From NCBI GenBank assembly GCA_965219705.1, contig OZ244789.1:558001-622000 (forward strand): a DNA stretch of 64,000 nt, written 5' to 3'. This document shows positions 27,701-35,159 of the stretch, one piece after another. Origin of the DNA: JAJECS01 sp965219705. Its GTDB lineage: Bacteria; Chloroflexota; UBA11872. Position 1 is the stretch's first letter. Every line of letters starts with the position of its first letter. A program made the position numbers and the translations under genes. The notes below the pieces were generated by a model. The model searched no databases and was not told the origin of the DNA. It saw only the letters and a program-made list of their open reading frames with translations.

Positions 27701-28154
27701 CGAACTCCTGGGCGCTGTCAGCCAGCCGGAAGCTTTCAAGCCGGGCGGGATTGCCGCGGTCATCCTCGCCGACAAGGACGAAGTCGCGGGTGTTTGTGAC
27801 CAGCACCATCCGGTAGCGGCCCCAATAGCGACTGACCTGATCGCTGGCGGCAGTGAGCCAGGCGTCGTCACCAGGTGGCTTGACCTCAACGACGCCATGG
27901 TCCGGGAGCTGCCCGTCGCGGGGCTGACCGCGCTGCACCTGCCTCGCAGCGTAGAGGCCGATGTCTGGATGGCCCGCGCCTTGCTGCGCGAGCTCGACGA
28001 CGCCGAAGACCTTGGGCTTGCGCGTAACGCCGACGGCGGTCAGCAGATTCGCCAGCGGCGGGTAGGTGGACCGCTCGCCAGTCGCGCCGCCCGAGGCGCG
28101 GATGCGGCGCAGGTCTTCAAGATAAGCCTCGACAATGGTCGGGAATCGAGTCAC
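24759..28154 (-). CDS. Type ISP/IIG-like restriction-modification enzyme
   Basis: 1131 residues. The N-terminus has GHPDIGLYAA (near residue 60) and HGVVEVKPPGDD (near 87), a PD-(D/E)XK nuclease pattern. N6-adenine methyltransferase motifs follow: motif I DPCCGTGAYLAEVLRR (near residue 385) and motif IV ILGNPPYNGF (near residue 507). The C-terminal half (RPFDNRWLYWESDRRLL and so on) matches the specificity domain of type ISP enzymes. No helicase domain separates nuclease and methyltransferase, so it is shorter than classic type ISP enzymes. A 28-base palindrome is inserted in frame near the C-terminus. First gene of a three-gene operon. Confidence 0.75.
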   Translation of the reverse strand: MTRFPTIVEAYLEDLRRIRASGGATGERSTYPPLANLLTAVGVTRKPKVFGVVELAQQGAGHPDIGLYAARQVQRGQPRDGQLPDHGVVEVKPPGDDAWLTAASDQVSRYWGRYRMVLVTNTRDFVLVGEDDRGNPARLESFRLADSAQEFDRQLERPRAFARRVGAGLGEYLLRALSHHAVLAEPRDLAWLLASYARDGLARVEAAGEAPSLAAVRGALEEALGVRFEDEQGAAFFRSTLVQTLFYGVFSAWVLWARQTPPPAGAFDWRTAVWHLRVPVLRALFQQLSDPGRLQPLGLVEVLDWTNAALDRVDQAAFFARFNEGEAVPYFYEPFLQAFDPALRKQLGVWYTPGEVVRYMVARVDRALRDDLGIADGLAAENVYVLDPCCGTGAYLAEVLRRIAANLQDRGLGALTGARVKQAALERVFGFEIMPAPFVVAHLQVGLTMQDLDAPLAEDGDERAGVFLTNALTGWEPTVQKPLPFPELEEERDRAERVKQETPILVILGNPPYNGFAGVAIDEERRLLEAYRKPKHVQLSDARGLNDLYVRFFRMAERRITEKTGQGMVCFISNYSWLDGLSFTGMRERYLEAFDAIRIDNLNGDKYRTGKIAPDGSPDPSIFSTPDDPVGIQVGTAVATLVRKLDHAPAASVEYRNLWGHAKLAGLTETAESEPDALYDAITPVLPLGLPFAPTAVSEGWFDWPALPELFPASFPGVHTGRDRLLVDIDLDRLRQRIADYFDPELSHEAIAQRYPAAMRNSSAFSITDARKVRDALLARGGPYETGFLRDAYRPFDNRWLYWESDRRLLTAPSPDYWPHVFDGNLWLSSAQHLRKGASEPQACVTRHMGSFHLIERGAAMFPAWLREDTLGTDAYGVRRPNLSPAARRYVERLNLTVEDLFHHVLAVLHDPAYREANAGALRMEWPRIPLPHWTRLSAPGPSGRGASRSAPTSAQATEAAQTLAASAACGRELAALLDPDTPVPGVTTGPLRPEIAAIAVPTTTHGHNMDGDDFALTAGWGHFGSGEAVMPGQGRVVERAYTESERSAVGTVPDTLGETTYDIHLNNRAYWRNVPANVWAYRLGGYQVLKKWLSYRERKVLGRTLRVEEAGYFSEIARRIAAILLRTTGE
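25297..25324. repeat. Perfect 28-base palindrome inside the methyltransferase gene
   Basis: The arms are GTAGGGGCGCTTCG and its exact reverse complement with no spacer. It encodes an in-frame linker (GRGASRSAPT) in a low-complexity stretch of the protein. Palindromes starting GTAGGGGCG are dispersed repeats in some Chloroflexota genomes, as far as I recall. It looks like a repeat insertion tolerated in a linker. Confidence 0.75.
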
Positions 28155-28405
28155 GCACGATCGCCTGCGAATGTGCCTGTCACAGGGTAGCCGGACGGGG
28201 ACACGGCGGCGCTAATTCCAGAAATTCCAAGGGATCGCCCAAAGGCGCCTTGCGCCGAGACGCCGCGACCTCGACGAGGCCAGGTAGGAGGCTGGCACCA
28301 GGGCAGGGGGCGGGAGTGGCGAAGGGATTGGAGCTAAATCGCCATTTCCCGGCAGCCAACCGGACGCCAGCTAGACGCCCACTGACGGGCTCATAGCGTG
28401 GACGC

Positions 28406-29758
28406 ATGAGCTTTAGCTTCGCAAGCCCGTATCGCACAGCGCTTGCCGCTGGCCTGCGGCGCCTCGCCGAGCGCACCGGCATCGCGGAGGATCGCCTTCG
28501 CCGGTCATTTCTCGTAGAACGGCTGCTGACCCGCCTGTTAGCGGACGCTCCCGACCGATGGGTCCGTTTCGACGACTGGCGACTGGAATACCGCTACGAC
28601 GGCGTCGCTTCCGCGCACGACGCTTCTGAAGGCGTCTGCGACCGCGTGCGCGCGGCTGTAGACGTTGCGTTGCGGCGGGCCATCGAGCAGCAGGGGCTCG
28701 AGCCGGTGCAGCTGGCGGTCCGTCACTGCGACCGTTGGCGAGAGGTCTCGCAGGGGCCCGCTCTGGCGTACCGCGTCGAGGCCTCTGACCGCGACGGGGA
28801 GGTAGGAGACGCCGATTTCCTCGTAGGGTTCGCATACCCGGCCGAGGACGAGATTGAATGGATCGCCGGCCTCGACGTTCTGCCGGCCCAGGACGGGCCG
28901 CCGCCGTTACTCCCGACGCGCACTCGGCTGGCACAGATCGCGGACCGCTTTGGGGCCTACATAGGTCTCACGGGCCGCTCTCCCGGCTGCCAGGACCTGC
29001 TGACAATCGCGCGGTTTGCGCCACACCTGACCTGCACGGCGTACCAGGTGCGTCGGGCGCTGGCGCGCATGTGGCCGTGGGATGCCTCGCCGACCTGGCC
29101 GCTCGCGGTGCCGGGTCCGCCGCCGTGGTGGGCGGTGCCGTATAGGGACGGAGCGGTCGAGCTTGGGATGCCGCGTTCGCTGGCCGTCGGGCATGCCTGG
29201 GCCGCGGCCCTGCTGGATCCCGTCCTCAGCAACACGGTCCCGCCAGGTGCGACATGGGACCCTGCGCGGGTCAAGTGGGTTCGATACGCCCCAGGAGGCA
29301 GCCCCCGCGGTAGCTGCGGGACGCGAAATCGCCTCAGTCGCCCTCAGAGCCGCCTGAGGGTGGGCCTGCGGACGCCGACGGACCGTCGATGCACCACGCG
29401 TGGCGGGCGTCGCGGGGACCGTAGGCGGGCCGCCAGATGTCCCCGAACGGATCGGCCACCAATTCCGCCTCTGAGGTCGCCGCGACGTACAGCCCGTCCC
29501 GGAGGCGCCCATAGGCCCACTGGTCGAACTGGTCGACGACATCCTCGGCCAGCGCCGCTATGGCCGCCGCCCGCGTCGCCGTCAGACTCACGACTCGCAG
29601 GGCCGGGAAGACCGGGTAGAGGGACGGCCAGGCCTTGGAGAGCCAAAAGCGGGCATAGCGGCGGACCTTGGCTGCATAGCGCTTCAGTGGCTGGGTCCCC
29701 CGGTCGATCTCCAGGAAGGCCCAGTGCTCACGATCGGCCACCTGCAGCATGGCGATGA
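28406..29758 (+). CDS. AbiEii-like nucleotidyltransferase homologue, probably inactive, with readthrough tail
   Basis: 450 codons, of which about 305 are family-like. The order of conserved blocks fits AbiEii/AbiGii toxins: RRLAERTGIAEDRLRRSFLV, ERLLTRLLADAPDRWV, then RVEASDRDGEVGDADFLVGF, CQDLLTIARFAPHLTC and PGPPPWWAVPYRDGAVELGM, ending WDPARVKWV. The catalytic G-G/S...D-x-D segment expected after RWV is replaced by RFDDWRLEYRYDGVASA, so activity is doubtful. Beyond 29320 the frame runs antisense into the replication-relaxation gene; a one-base shift would end at a TAG near 29312. No AbiEi-type antitoxin is adjacent. Confidence 0.55.
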   Translation: MSFSFASPYRTALAAGLRRLAERTGIAEDRLRRSFLVERLLTRLLADAPDRWVRFDDWRLEYRYDGVASAHDASEGVCDRVRAAVDVALRRAIEQQGLEPVQLAVRHCDRWREVSQGPALAYRVEASDRDGEVGDADFLVGFAYPAEDEIEWIAGLDVLPAQDGPPPLLPTRTRLAQIADRFGAYIGLTGRSPGCQDLLTIARFAPHLTCTAYQVRRALARMWPWDASPTWPLAVPGPPPWWAVPYRDGAVELGMPRSLAVGHAWAAALLDPVLSNTVPPGATWDPARVKWVRYAPGGSPRGSCGTRNRLSRPQSRLRVGLRTPTDRRCTTRGGRRGDRRRAARCPRTDRPPIPPLRSPRRTARPGGAHRPTGRTGRRHPRPAPLWPPPASPSDSRLAGPGRPGRGTARPWRAKSGHSGGPWLHSASVAGSPGRSPGRPSAHDRPPAAWR

Positions 29759-30240
29759 CGTCGGGATGGATGCTCCGCCAGAACTTGGAACCCTCCGGCC
29801 GGTACCGCAATCGACTGTAGGGGTCTGACGTCCACTGGCGGAGATGGGTCCCCGGACTCTGCCTGGTAGCCCGTATCACGGCCACGAGACAGCGATTGGC
29901 AGCCAGTTGGTGATGCACGAAGACGGAACGAGCGGTGGGAGCATCGGGGTCTACGGGAATGTCCACGATCGGAATGTCGTCAGCCTGAGCGAGAACCTGG
30001 GCGCCTGAAGGGGGCGAGAGCGTAGACGTAGCTGGTATGACCACCACCGAGACCACCACGGGCAAGTTCAAAGCGGTGAACGTAGCCTTTGCGATGGAGC
30101 TTGGTGCAACAGGCCTGACAGGCGCGCCGGCTGGAGGTGGAGAAGACGAGGGCGGCAATGTGATCCACGGAGAGATAGCGGTGAAGACGAAGCACCCGCA
30201 GGACCCGAAGTTGCCGGGGAATGGAGTGCTGGGCGGGCAT
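29334..30240 (-). pseudogene. Second replication-relaxation protein, frameshifted
   Basis: The N-terminal winged helix is in one frame (ATG 30238-30240: RQLRVLRVLRLHRYLSVDHI, ...SYVYALAP). The rest is in another (GAQVLAQADDIPIVDIPVD, AFLEIDRGTQPLKRYAAKV, RRYARFWLSK). One surplus base in the run at about 30009-30014 separates them; removing it restores an alignment with the intact paralogue at 4203-5087. No transfer genes surround it. It is probably the remnant of another integrated element. Confidence 0.7.
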
Positions 30241-31225
30241 CGGGCAGCTGAGGTTATTCCAAGGATTCGGAGATCTGGGAGAGAAACGGATCCGGGAATA
30301 ACGTTGGGCGATGCGTACCCCCGGAAACTGGGGTGCCGCGATGTCCCGGAATCGGCCGGCCCTTCAAGAGACGGCTTCCGATGGGTCGCATTTCGCGAGG
30401 CGACGGTGTTTCGCGCCAGATGTAAGGCAACGCGCACCGGTTGCCGTAGCGGATGGCGCAGCGACCGCGGCGACGACGTTGGACGCGCACGGCTGAAGCC
30501 ATGGCCTCTGTAGGCCGCGTTGGCCGCACGACGGGATGCCGGCTGACGGCCTGAATCGGCTGGGCCGGCGGCGGCTGGGTGGCGCCTAGGACGAGAGCCG
30601 AGAGCCGCCCAGCCGACGGCGGTGCGGCATCGGGTGCCCGGTCGTAGGCCATGACGTGAGAATGAATGCTGGCGGCCGGCTGAGCGAGCGCATGTCCGGT
30701 CGGCGTCCGGTTGCGCCGGCTTAGACGGCCGGCCGCCAGCCCATGTGGACAAGGCCGGCGCCACCGACGGCGACACTCAGACACCCGAGGTGCTCGCCGT
30801 CTCGCGGCGCTGTGGGCAGCCCACGTGCGCCGCAGCGCGCCCGGCCGGGCACGCTGCCGACGATGCGCTCGCCTCCGGGACTCGGCGCTCGCCTGCCGGC
30901 CGTTGCGGCCATTTGCGCAAGACCGGTCAGATGCTCGATTGCTGTGGGCTGACCGACAAGACACGCGACCCGCTCCGGCGAGCCATAGCCGCGTCGCCGT
31001 TGCGGGCGATGCGTATCCCCGCTCAAGGGCGACATCCGCGAATCAAGCTCCGCGCTGCATCTCGAAGTACGAAGGCCAGACCAGGCCACATGGCCGCCGC
31101 CGCGGCGGTTCGCAATCGACGCAGCGCTTCACGTAATGGCATGCACAGCTGCAGGGCCGTCCATGGGCACCGCGCGACGCCGGCGAAACGCCCCGACAGT
31201 CCCGCGGCACGGCGAACCATCTCGC
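30241..31225. other. 1 kb without a recognisable gene
   Basis: The region is very GC-rich. Several long frames overlap, but none shows a family pattern, a good ribosome-binding site or consistent codon use. It lies between the broken replication-relaxation gene and the tyrosine recombinase and may hold decayed sequence. Confidence 0.35.
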
Positions 31226-32302
31226 CTAGAGATTGTCGAGCGGACTGCTCCGCCGGTGAGCCTCCACCAGGTCGCCGGTGGCCAGCGTCACGTAGCGGTT
31301 GGTGGTCGCCAGGGAGGCGTGCCCCAGCAGCCGCTGCAGCGTCAGCGGGTTCCCGCCGTTGCGCAGGAAGTGCACCGCGAAGGTGTGGCGCAGCAGATGG
31401 GCATAGAGCCGGGGGATGCCGCTGCGCCGCCGCAGGCGCTGCACGATGTGGCCGATCTGCCCCGGATCCAGCGCCCGTCCCGAGGCCGTCACGAACAGCC
31501 GGTCGCTGGCTCGGCCCAGGCCGGGCGGTCGATGATGCAGATAGCGCCGCAGCAGGCTCAGGGCGCGGCGCCCCGCCACCACCACCCGGGACTTCTCACC
31601 CTTGCCCACCACCCGCAGCTCGCCGATATGGAGGTTGACATCCCCCTGGCGCAGCGCCGCGAGTTCCCCGGTGCGCATGCCCGTGTCCACCAGCAGCCCG
31701 ATGATCGCCGCCGTGCGCCGGTCGTAGACCTTGCGCGGATCGAACACCGCCAGCAGCCGTTCCACCTCGGCGGCCGTCAGCGGTTCGATCTCGGCCAGCG
31801 GCACCTTGGGCAGCTGCAACCGCTCCAGCCGGTTCTCGGCGGTGAAGCCCTCGTCCCAGATCCAGCGAGCGAAGGCGCGTAGGGCGCGGGCGTGCTGGTT
31901 GAGGGTGGCGGGGGCCAGCCGCCCGCCGCACCGCTCGGGCACGTCGGCGAAGCGGGGTTGCTGCTGCAGGTGCACCAGGTAGCCCCGGGCCGCGTGGCGG
32001 GTGAGCGCATCACCCGTGGGTGCTTGCCCCAGCTGCGCCTCCAGGAATCGCCCGAAGCGTCCCAGGATGCGGGTGTACATCACAATGGTGCCGGAGCTGC
32101 GGCGGGAGGCCTGGAGGTGCAGCAGGTAGGAGTCGCACAGGTCGGCCAGGGGTGGGCTGGCGAGCGGCGGCTGCGGCATATGCATGGGGCCCAGGATGGG
32201 GATTCGCAGGTCGATCGGGCGAGCCGCCGTCCGATCCATGTCCGGTCCGGGTCCGCCGCCGGTCCGGTCGAGGCCCGATAAAGGCCGTTGGTCACTTCGC
32301 AT
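31226..32302 (-). CDS. Tyrosine recombinase (XerC/D-like integrase)
   Basis: About 358 residues. The N-terminal SAM-like core-binding domain (LHLQASRRSSGTIVMYTRIL) is followed by the catalytic domain with all signature residues: Arg in LLVDTGMRTGELAAL, the HxxR box in HLLRHTFAVHF, His in LLGHASLATTNRYV and the Tyr just after it. The start is uncertain: ATG at 32300-32302 is used, ATGs at 32185 and 32179 are alternatives, and the frame continues into the upstream IS. The product could be the integrase of one of the nested elements. No attachment site was found nearby. Confidence 0.75.
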   Translation of the reverse strand: MRSDQRPLSGLDRTGGGPGPDMDRTAARPIDLRIPILGPMHMPQPPLASPPLADLCDSYLLHLQASRRSSGTIVMYTRILGRFGRFLEAQLGQAPTGDALTRHAARGYLVHLQQQPRFADVPERCGGRLAPATLNQHARALRAFARWIWDEGFTAENRLERLQLPKVPLAEIEPLTAAEVERLLAVFDPRKVYDRRTAAIIGLLVDTGMRTGELAALRQGDVNLHIGELRVVGKGEKSRVVVAGRRALSLLRRYLHHRPPGLGRASDRLFVTASGRALDPGQIGHIVQRLRRRSGIPRLYAHLLRHTFAVHFLRNGGNPLTLQRLLGHASLATTNRYVTLATGDLVEAHRRSSPLDNL

Positions 32303-32353
32303 GGGACGCACCGTCTGGGCACGGCCTATAGGCGCGCTCCGAGACCCGATTAA

Positions 32354-33529
32354 GAAAGCTCTGAACAACCGGCGTCCCTGATCGCCCGGGTGCTGGTACC
32401 GGGCAGGGATCGGCGCCCTGGGGCGGTGATCGGGGCCGATCCGCCCTGTCACCCGCGGGTGGGGCCGTCCGCGCCCCGCGGCGGGGCGCAGGCCTCCCGC
32501 TTACGCGGTCGCTGAGTGCTCCGCCAGCAACAGCTTCGCCAGCCCAAATAACAGGCAGAGCCGGTTGCGGTTCTTCGCCAGGCCCCGATACCGCACCGTC
32601 GCGTAGCCGAAGTGGCGCTTCACGTACAGGAACGGATGCTCCACCTTCGCCCGGATCGCCGCTTTGCGCCGCTCCACCTGCGCGGCCGCACTGCCCGGTG
32701 GCCAGCGGCGCCGCGGCCCGGCCCGCAGCGCCACCTGCCAGTCCATCGCCCGGCCCTGGTGCTCCGGGCGTCGATCCACGCCCTGATACCCCGCGTCTCC
32801 CCACACCCGCGTCTCGCTCCCGTGGAGGAGCTGCGGCACCTGCGTCACGTCCGCCACGTTGGCCGCCGTCGTCGCCAGGCTGTGCACCAGCCCCGTGTGG
32901 GCATCCACGCCGATGTGCGCCTTCATCCCGAAGTACCACTGGTTCCCCTTCTTGGCCTGATGCATCTCGGGGTCGCGCTGCTGGGCGCGATTCTTCGTCG
33001 ACGCTGGGGCGGCGATGATGGTCGCGTCCACGATCGTGCCCTCCCGCAGCCGCACGCCCTGTGCCGCCAGGTGCTGCGTGATCTCGGCCAACAGGTCGTC
33101 GCCGAGGCCATGCCGTTCCAGCAGGTGCCGGAAGTTCAGGATCGTCGTCTCATCGGGCAACGGCCCCCGCACCGACACCCCCACGAAGCGCTGGATGGAC
33201 GCGATCTCATAGAGCGCGTCCTCCATCGCCGGGTCGCTGAGGTTGTAAAACAGCTGCACACAGTGAATCCGCAGCATCACCGGCAACGGATACGGGGGAC
33301 GCCCGTGTCCCCCGGTGGGATAGACCGGGCGCAGGCGCTGCTCCAGCCGCTGCCACGGAATCAAGCCGTCCATCCGCTGCAAAAAGCGCTCCCGCCGGGT
33401 CTGGCGCTTCTTGCCGTCGTATTCCACATCGGCAAATGATCGCTGCGGCTGCATCGCGCTCCCTCACCTGGCACCCGTCCCCCGCGATGATAGGCCTTGC
33501 CGCGGCCGCCAGACTTCTTCAGACCATCC
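32354..33529 (-). mobile_element. IS5-family insertion sequence 1
   Basis: Imperfect terminal inverted repeats bracket a transposase gene: GAAAGCTCTGAACAAC at the left end and, on the other strand, GGATGGTCTGAAGAAG at the right end, about 1176 bases apart. The flanks at the expected YTAR target are TTAA on the left and CTAG on the right, so no matching duplication is present. It separates the tyrosine recombinase from a gene fragment. Confidence 0.65.
32501..33454 (-). CDS. IS5-family transposase
   Basis: 317 residues starting at 33454 with GAGGGAG just upstream. The DUF772-type N-terminus (GGHGRPPYPLPVMLRIHCVQ, then FYNLSDPAMEDALYEI) and the DDE_Tnp_1 domain (GTIVDATIIAAP, YFGMKAHIGVDAHTGLVHSL, WGDAGYQG, RAKVEHPFLYVKRHFGY) are complete. 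Both Asp and the Glu of the catalytic triad are seen. It is probably active. Confidence 0.85.
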   Translation of the reverse strand: MQPQRSFADVEYDGKKRQTRRERFLQRMDGLIPWQRLEQRLRPVYPTGGHGRPPYPLPVMLRIHCVQLFYNLSDPAMEDALYEIASIQRFVGVSVRGPLPDETTILNFRHLLERHGLGDDLLAEITQHLAAQGVRLREGTIVDATIIAAPASTKNRAQQRDPEMHQAKKGNQWYFGMKAHIGVDAHTGLVHSLATTAANVADVTQVPQLLHGSETRVWGDAGYQGVDRRPEHQGRAMDWQVALRAGPRRRWPPGSAAAQVERRKAAIRAKVEHPFLYVKRHFGYATVRYRGLAKNRNRLCLLFGLAKLLLAEHSATA

Positions 33530-33975
33530 CTAGGGGTGATCGCTGGGGGCGTGGTCGAAAGCAGACGCTCCAAGTCTCGAGTTACCCTATCGTTCCCAGT
33601 ATCTTGCCTAACAATGTCGAGAGCTGCCTTCCATGTCTGCTCAGGCAGCCACCCATCCAGGTCAAGGTTCCCCGTAAAGTGGCGGCGAACCGACGGAGGG
33701 ATTGCACCGGCAATCGCCGACAGAGCTACAGGCGTTAATTCCCGAATTGAATTGTATCGAATCCTCACCTTACCCGTTGCTACTCGGCTGCCCCGGGTCG
33801 CAAGCGCTGCGTGAGTGACTCGATCTCCATCGATGGACAGCAGCGCGATATAGCGCCTTGGCCGTGAGCCCTGCGTGGCATCAACAACGTCTGTGAAGGC
33901 GCGTTGGTCCTCCACCCTTTCGCGCACAAGGAAATCACGGAACCCATCCGTGAAGCGGAGAATCTGGCCGGGCAT
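33530..33975 (-). pseudogene. N-terminal fragment of an unknown gene cut by IS5 element 1
   Basis: From ATG 33973-33975 (MPGQILRFTDGFRDFLVRER) about 148 codons read as a normal globular protein (AALATRGSRVATGKVRIRYN, HFTGNLDLDGWLPEQTWKAA) before entering the IS end. Its C-terminal part is not found on the other side of the IS. The family is not recognised; the sequence looks like a defence-island protein start. Confidence 0.5.
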
Positions 33976-34229
33976 GCATCTTCTTCTTTGCCCTCCGAGT
34001 TCGGCACCCGAGGGATTAGTCTAAGACTAACTCAGTGTCCTTGGATCCGTCTCGCGTGGGATTGACGGGGAAGGCCATTGGAACTGTCGGCTTTGAGCAT
34101 AAGCGGCAGGGACGTCGTGGACTCGCCACCTGCAGCACGAGCAGCTGAAGTTGGCGTCCGCGATACGGGGGCGCAGGTCGACGTACGGCCGCCGACAATG
34201 AAGCGTTGGTCTCACTGCTTGCCTACCGT

Positions 34230-34648
34230 AGGAGAACCCGGCTCCCACGAGGAATCCGACGCCACGTCCCGCATCAAGGAGCACCGGGAGCGGTAGGAGC
34301 AGTCGGAGATCGCCGCTCAGGACGTGCGGGCGCTGCTGGCGGAGCGGCGGGACTTCCTGGTCGGCGCCGACAGCATCGCCACGTTCGCCAGGGAGATGAG
34401 CGATGTCCTCAAGACCTGCGAGCTGGTCCAGACCGGGGCCTTTGTCAGTTCATTGGCTAGCAAGGTACGGTCAAGCCCGGGAAGGTCGCCGTCGTGTGCT
34501 GCATCCCTGCGCCGGAGGAGAGTTCCACCGGCAGAGCGGCTGCCGCAAGGATCGTCCAAATAGGGCGAGGTAAGGCCCCAGTACGTTCCGGTGAGCCTAG
34601 TTTGACGGTAGACAGCACCATCTTTGAGCTGTGGTTAGGGCCCGTGTG
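34230..34648 (+). pseudogene. Serine recombinase, C-terminal remnant
   Basis: The first frame gives EIAAQDVRALLAERRDFLVG, ADSIATFAREMSDVLKTCEL and GAFVSSLASK, with a TAG at 34294-34296. A shift near 34470 gives VKPGKVAVVCCIPAPEESST and, at the end, VDSTIFELWLGPV. These are the coiled-coil and the VKPG...Y-x-I-P-x-P segment near the C-terminus of large serine recombinases. The catalytic domain is missing. It is a relic of a past integrase. Confidence 0.65.
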
Positions 34649-34649
34649 A

Positions 34650-35159
34650 CCCTGCCAGGCTCCCGCGCCTCACAGCTAGGGCGGTCCGGCACGGGCGGTC
34701 GCTTTGCGAAACTGAGAGTATCGGCTCCGATCCTACACCTTCTGACCGTGGCGCTGGGGCAGTACGCTTACGTCTGCCTACGGCACGGATGTGGAGCGCC
34801 CTCGCCATCCGCTTCCCTCAAGGCAGCGAGGACTCGTGAAGCCTCAAGCTGACGCCGACAAGTCGGCCCGATTCGGGTAGAATACGCGTATGACTGCTGC
34901 GGCTTCGATGCTGATGTCGTGATCATGTTTGCTGGCCTCGCGGCTCCCTTAGCCGCACGTCAAGCGAACGCATCCGTTCTCCTCCTTTGAAAGGTGTCCT
35001 GCCGCTCACGCAGTGGCTGTGCCTACTCTACCGGCGGCCTCTTCGGATTCGCCCATGACCGTCGTGGCAATACCGTTGCTCGCGTGCCATGACTCGTGCT
35101 AACTCTGGACCAGAGCATCCTTCATCCTAAAGGAGAGATTCGGCCTTACGAGTAGATGG
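34650..35159. other. Intergenic region upstream of the OLD-type nuclease
   Basis: No gene is recognised. TAGAAT near 34887 could be a -10 element. Short ATG-led frames near 34890 end quickly. The nuclease gene begins at the end of the stretch. Confidence 0.35.
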
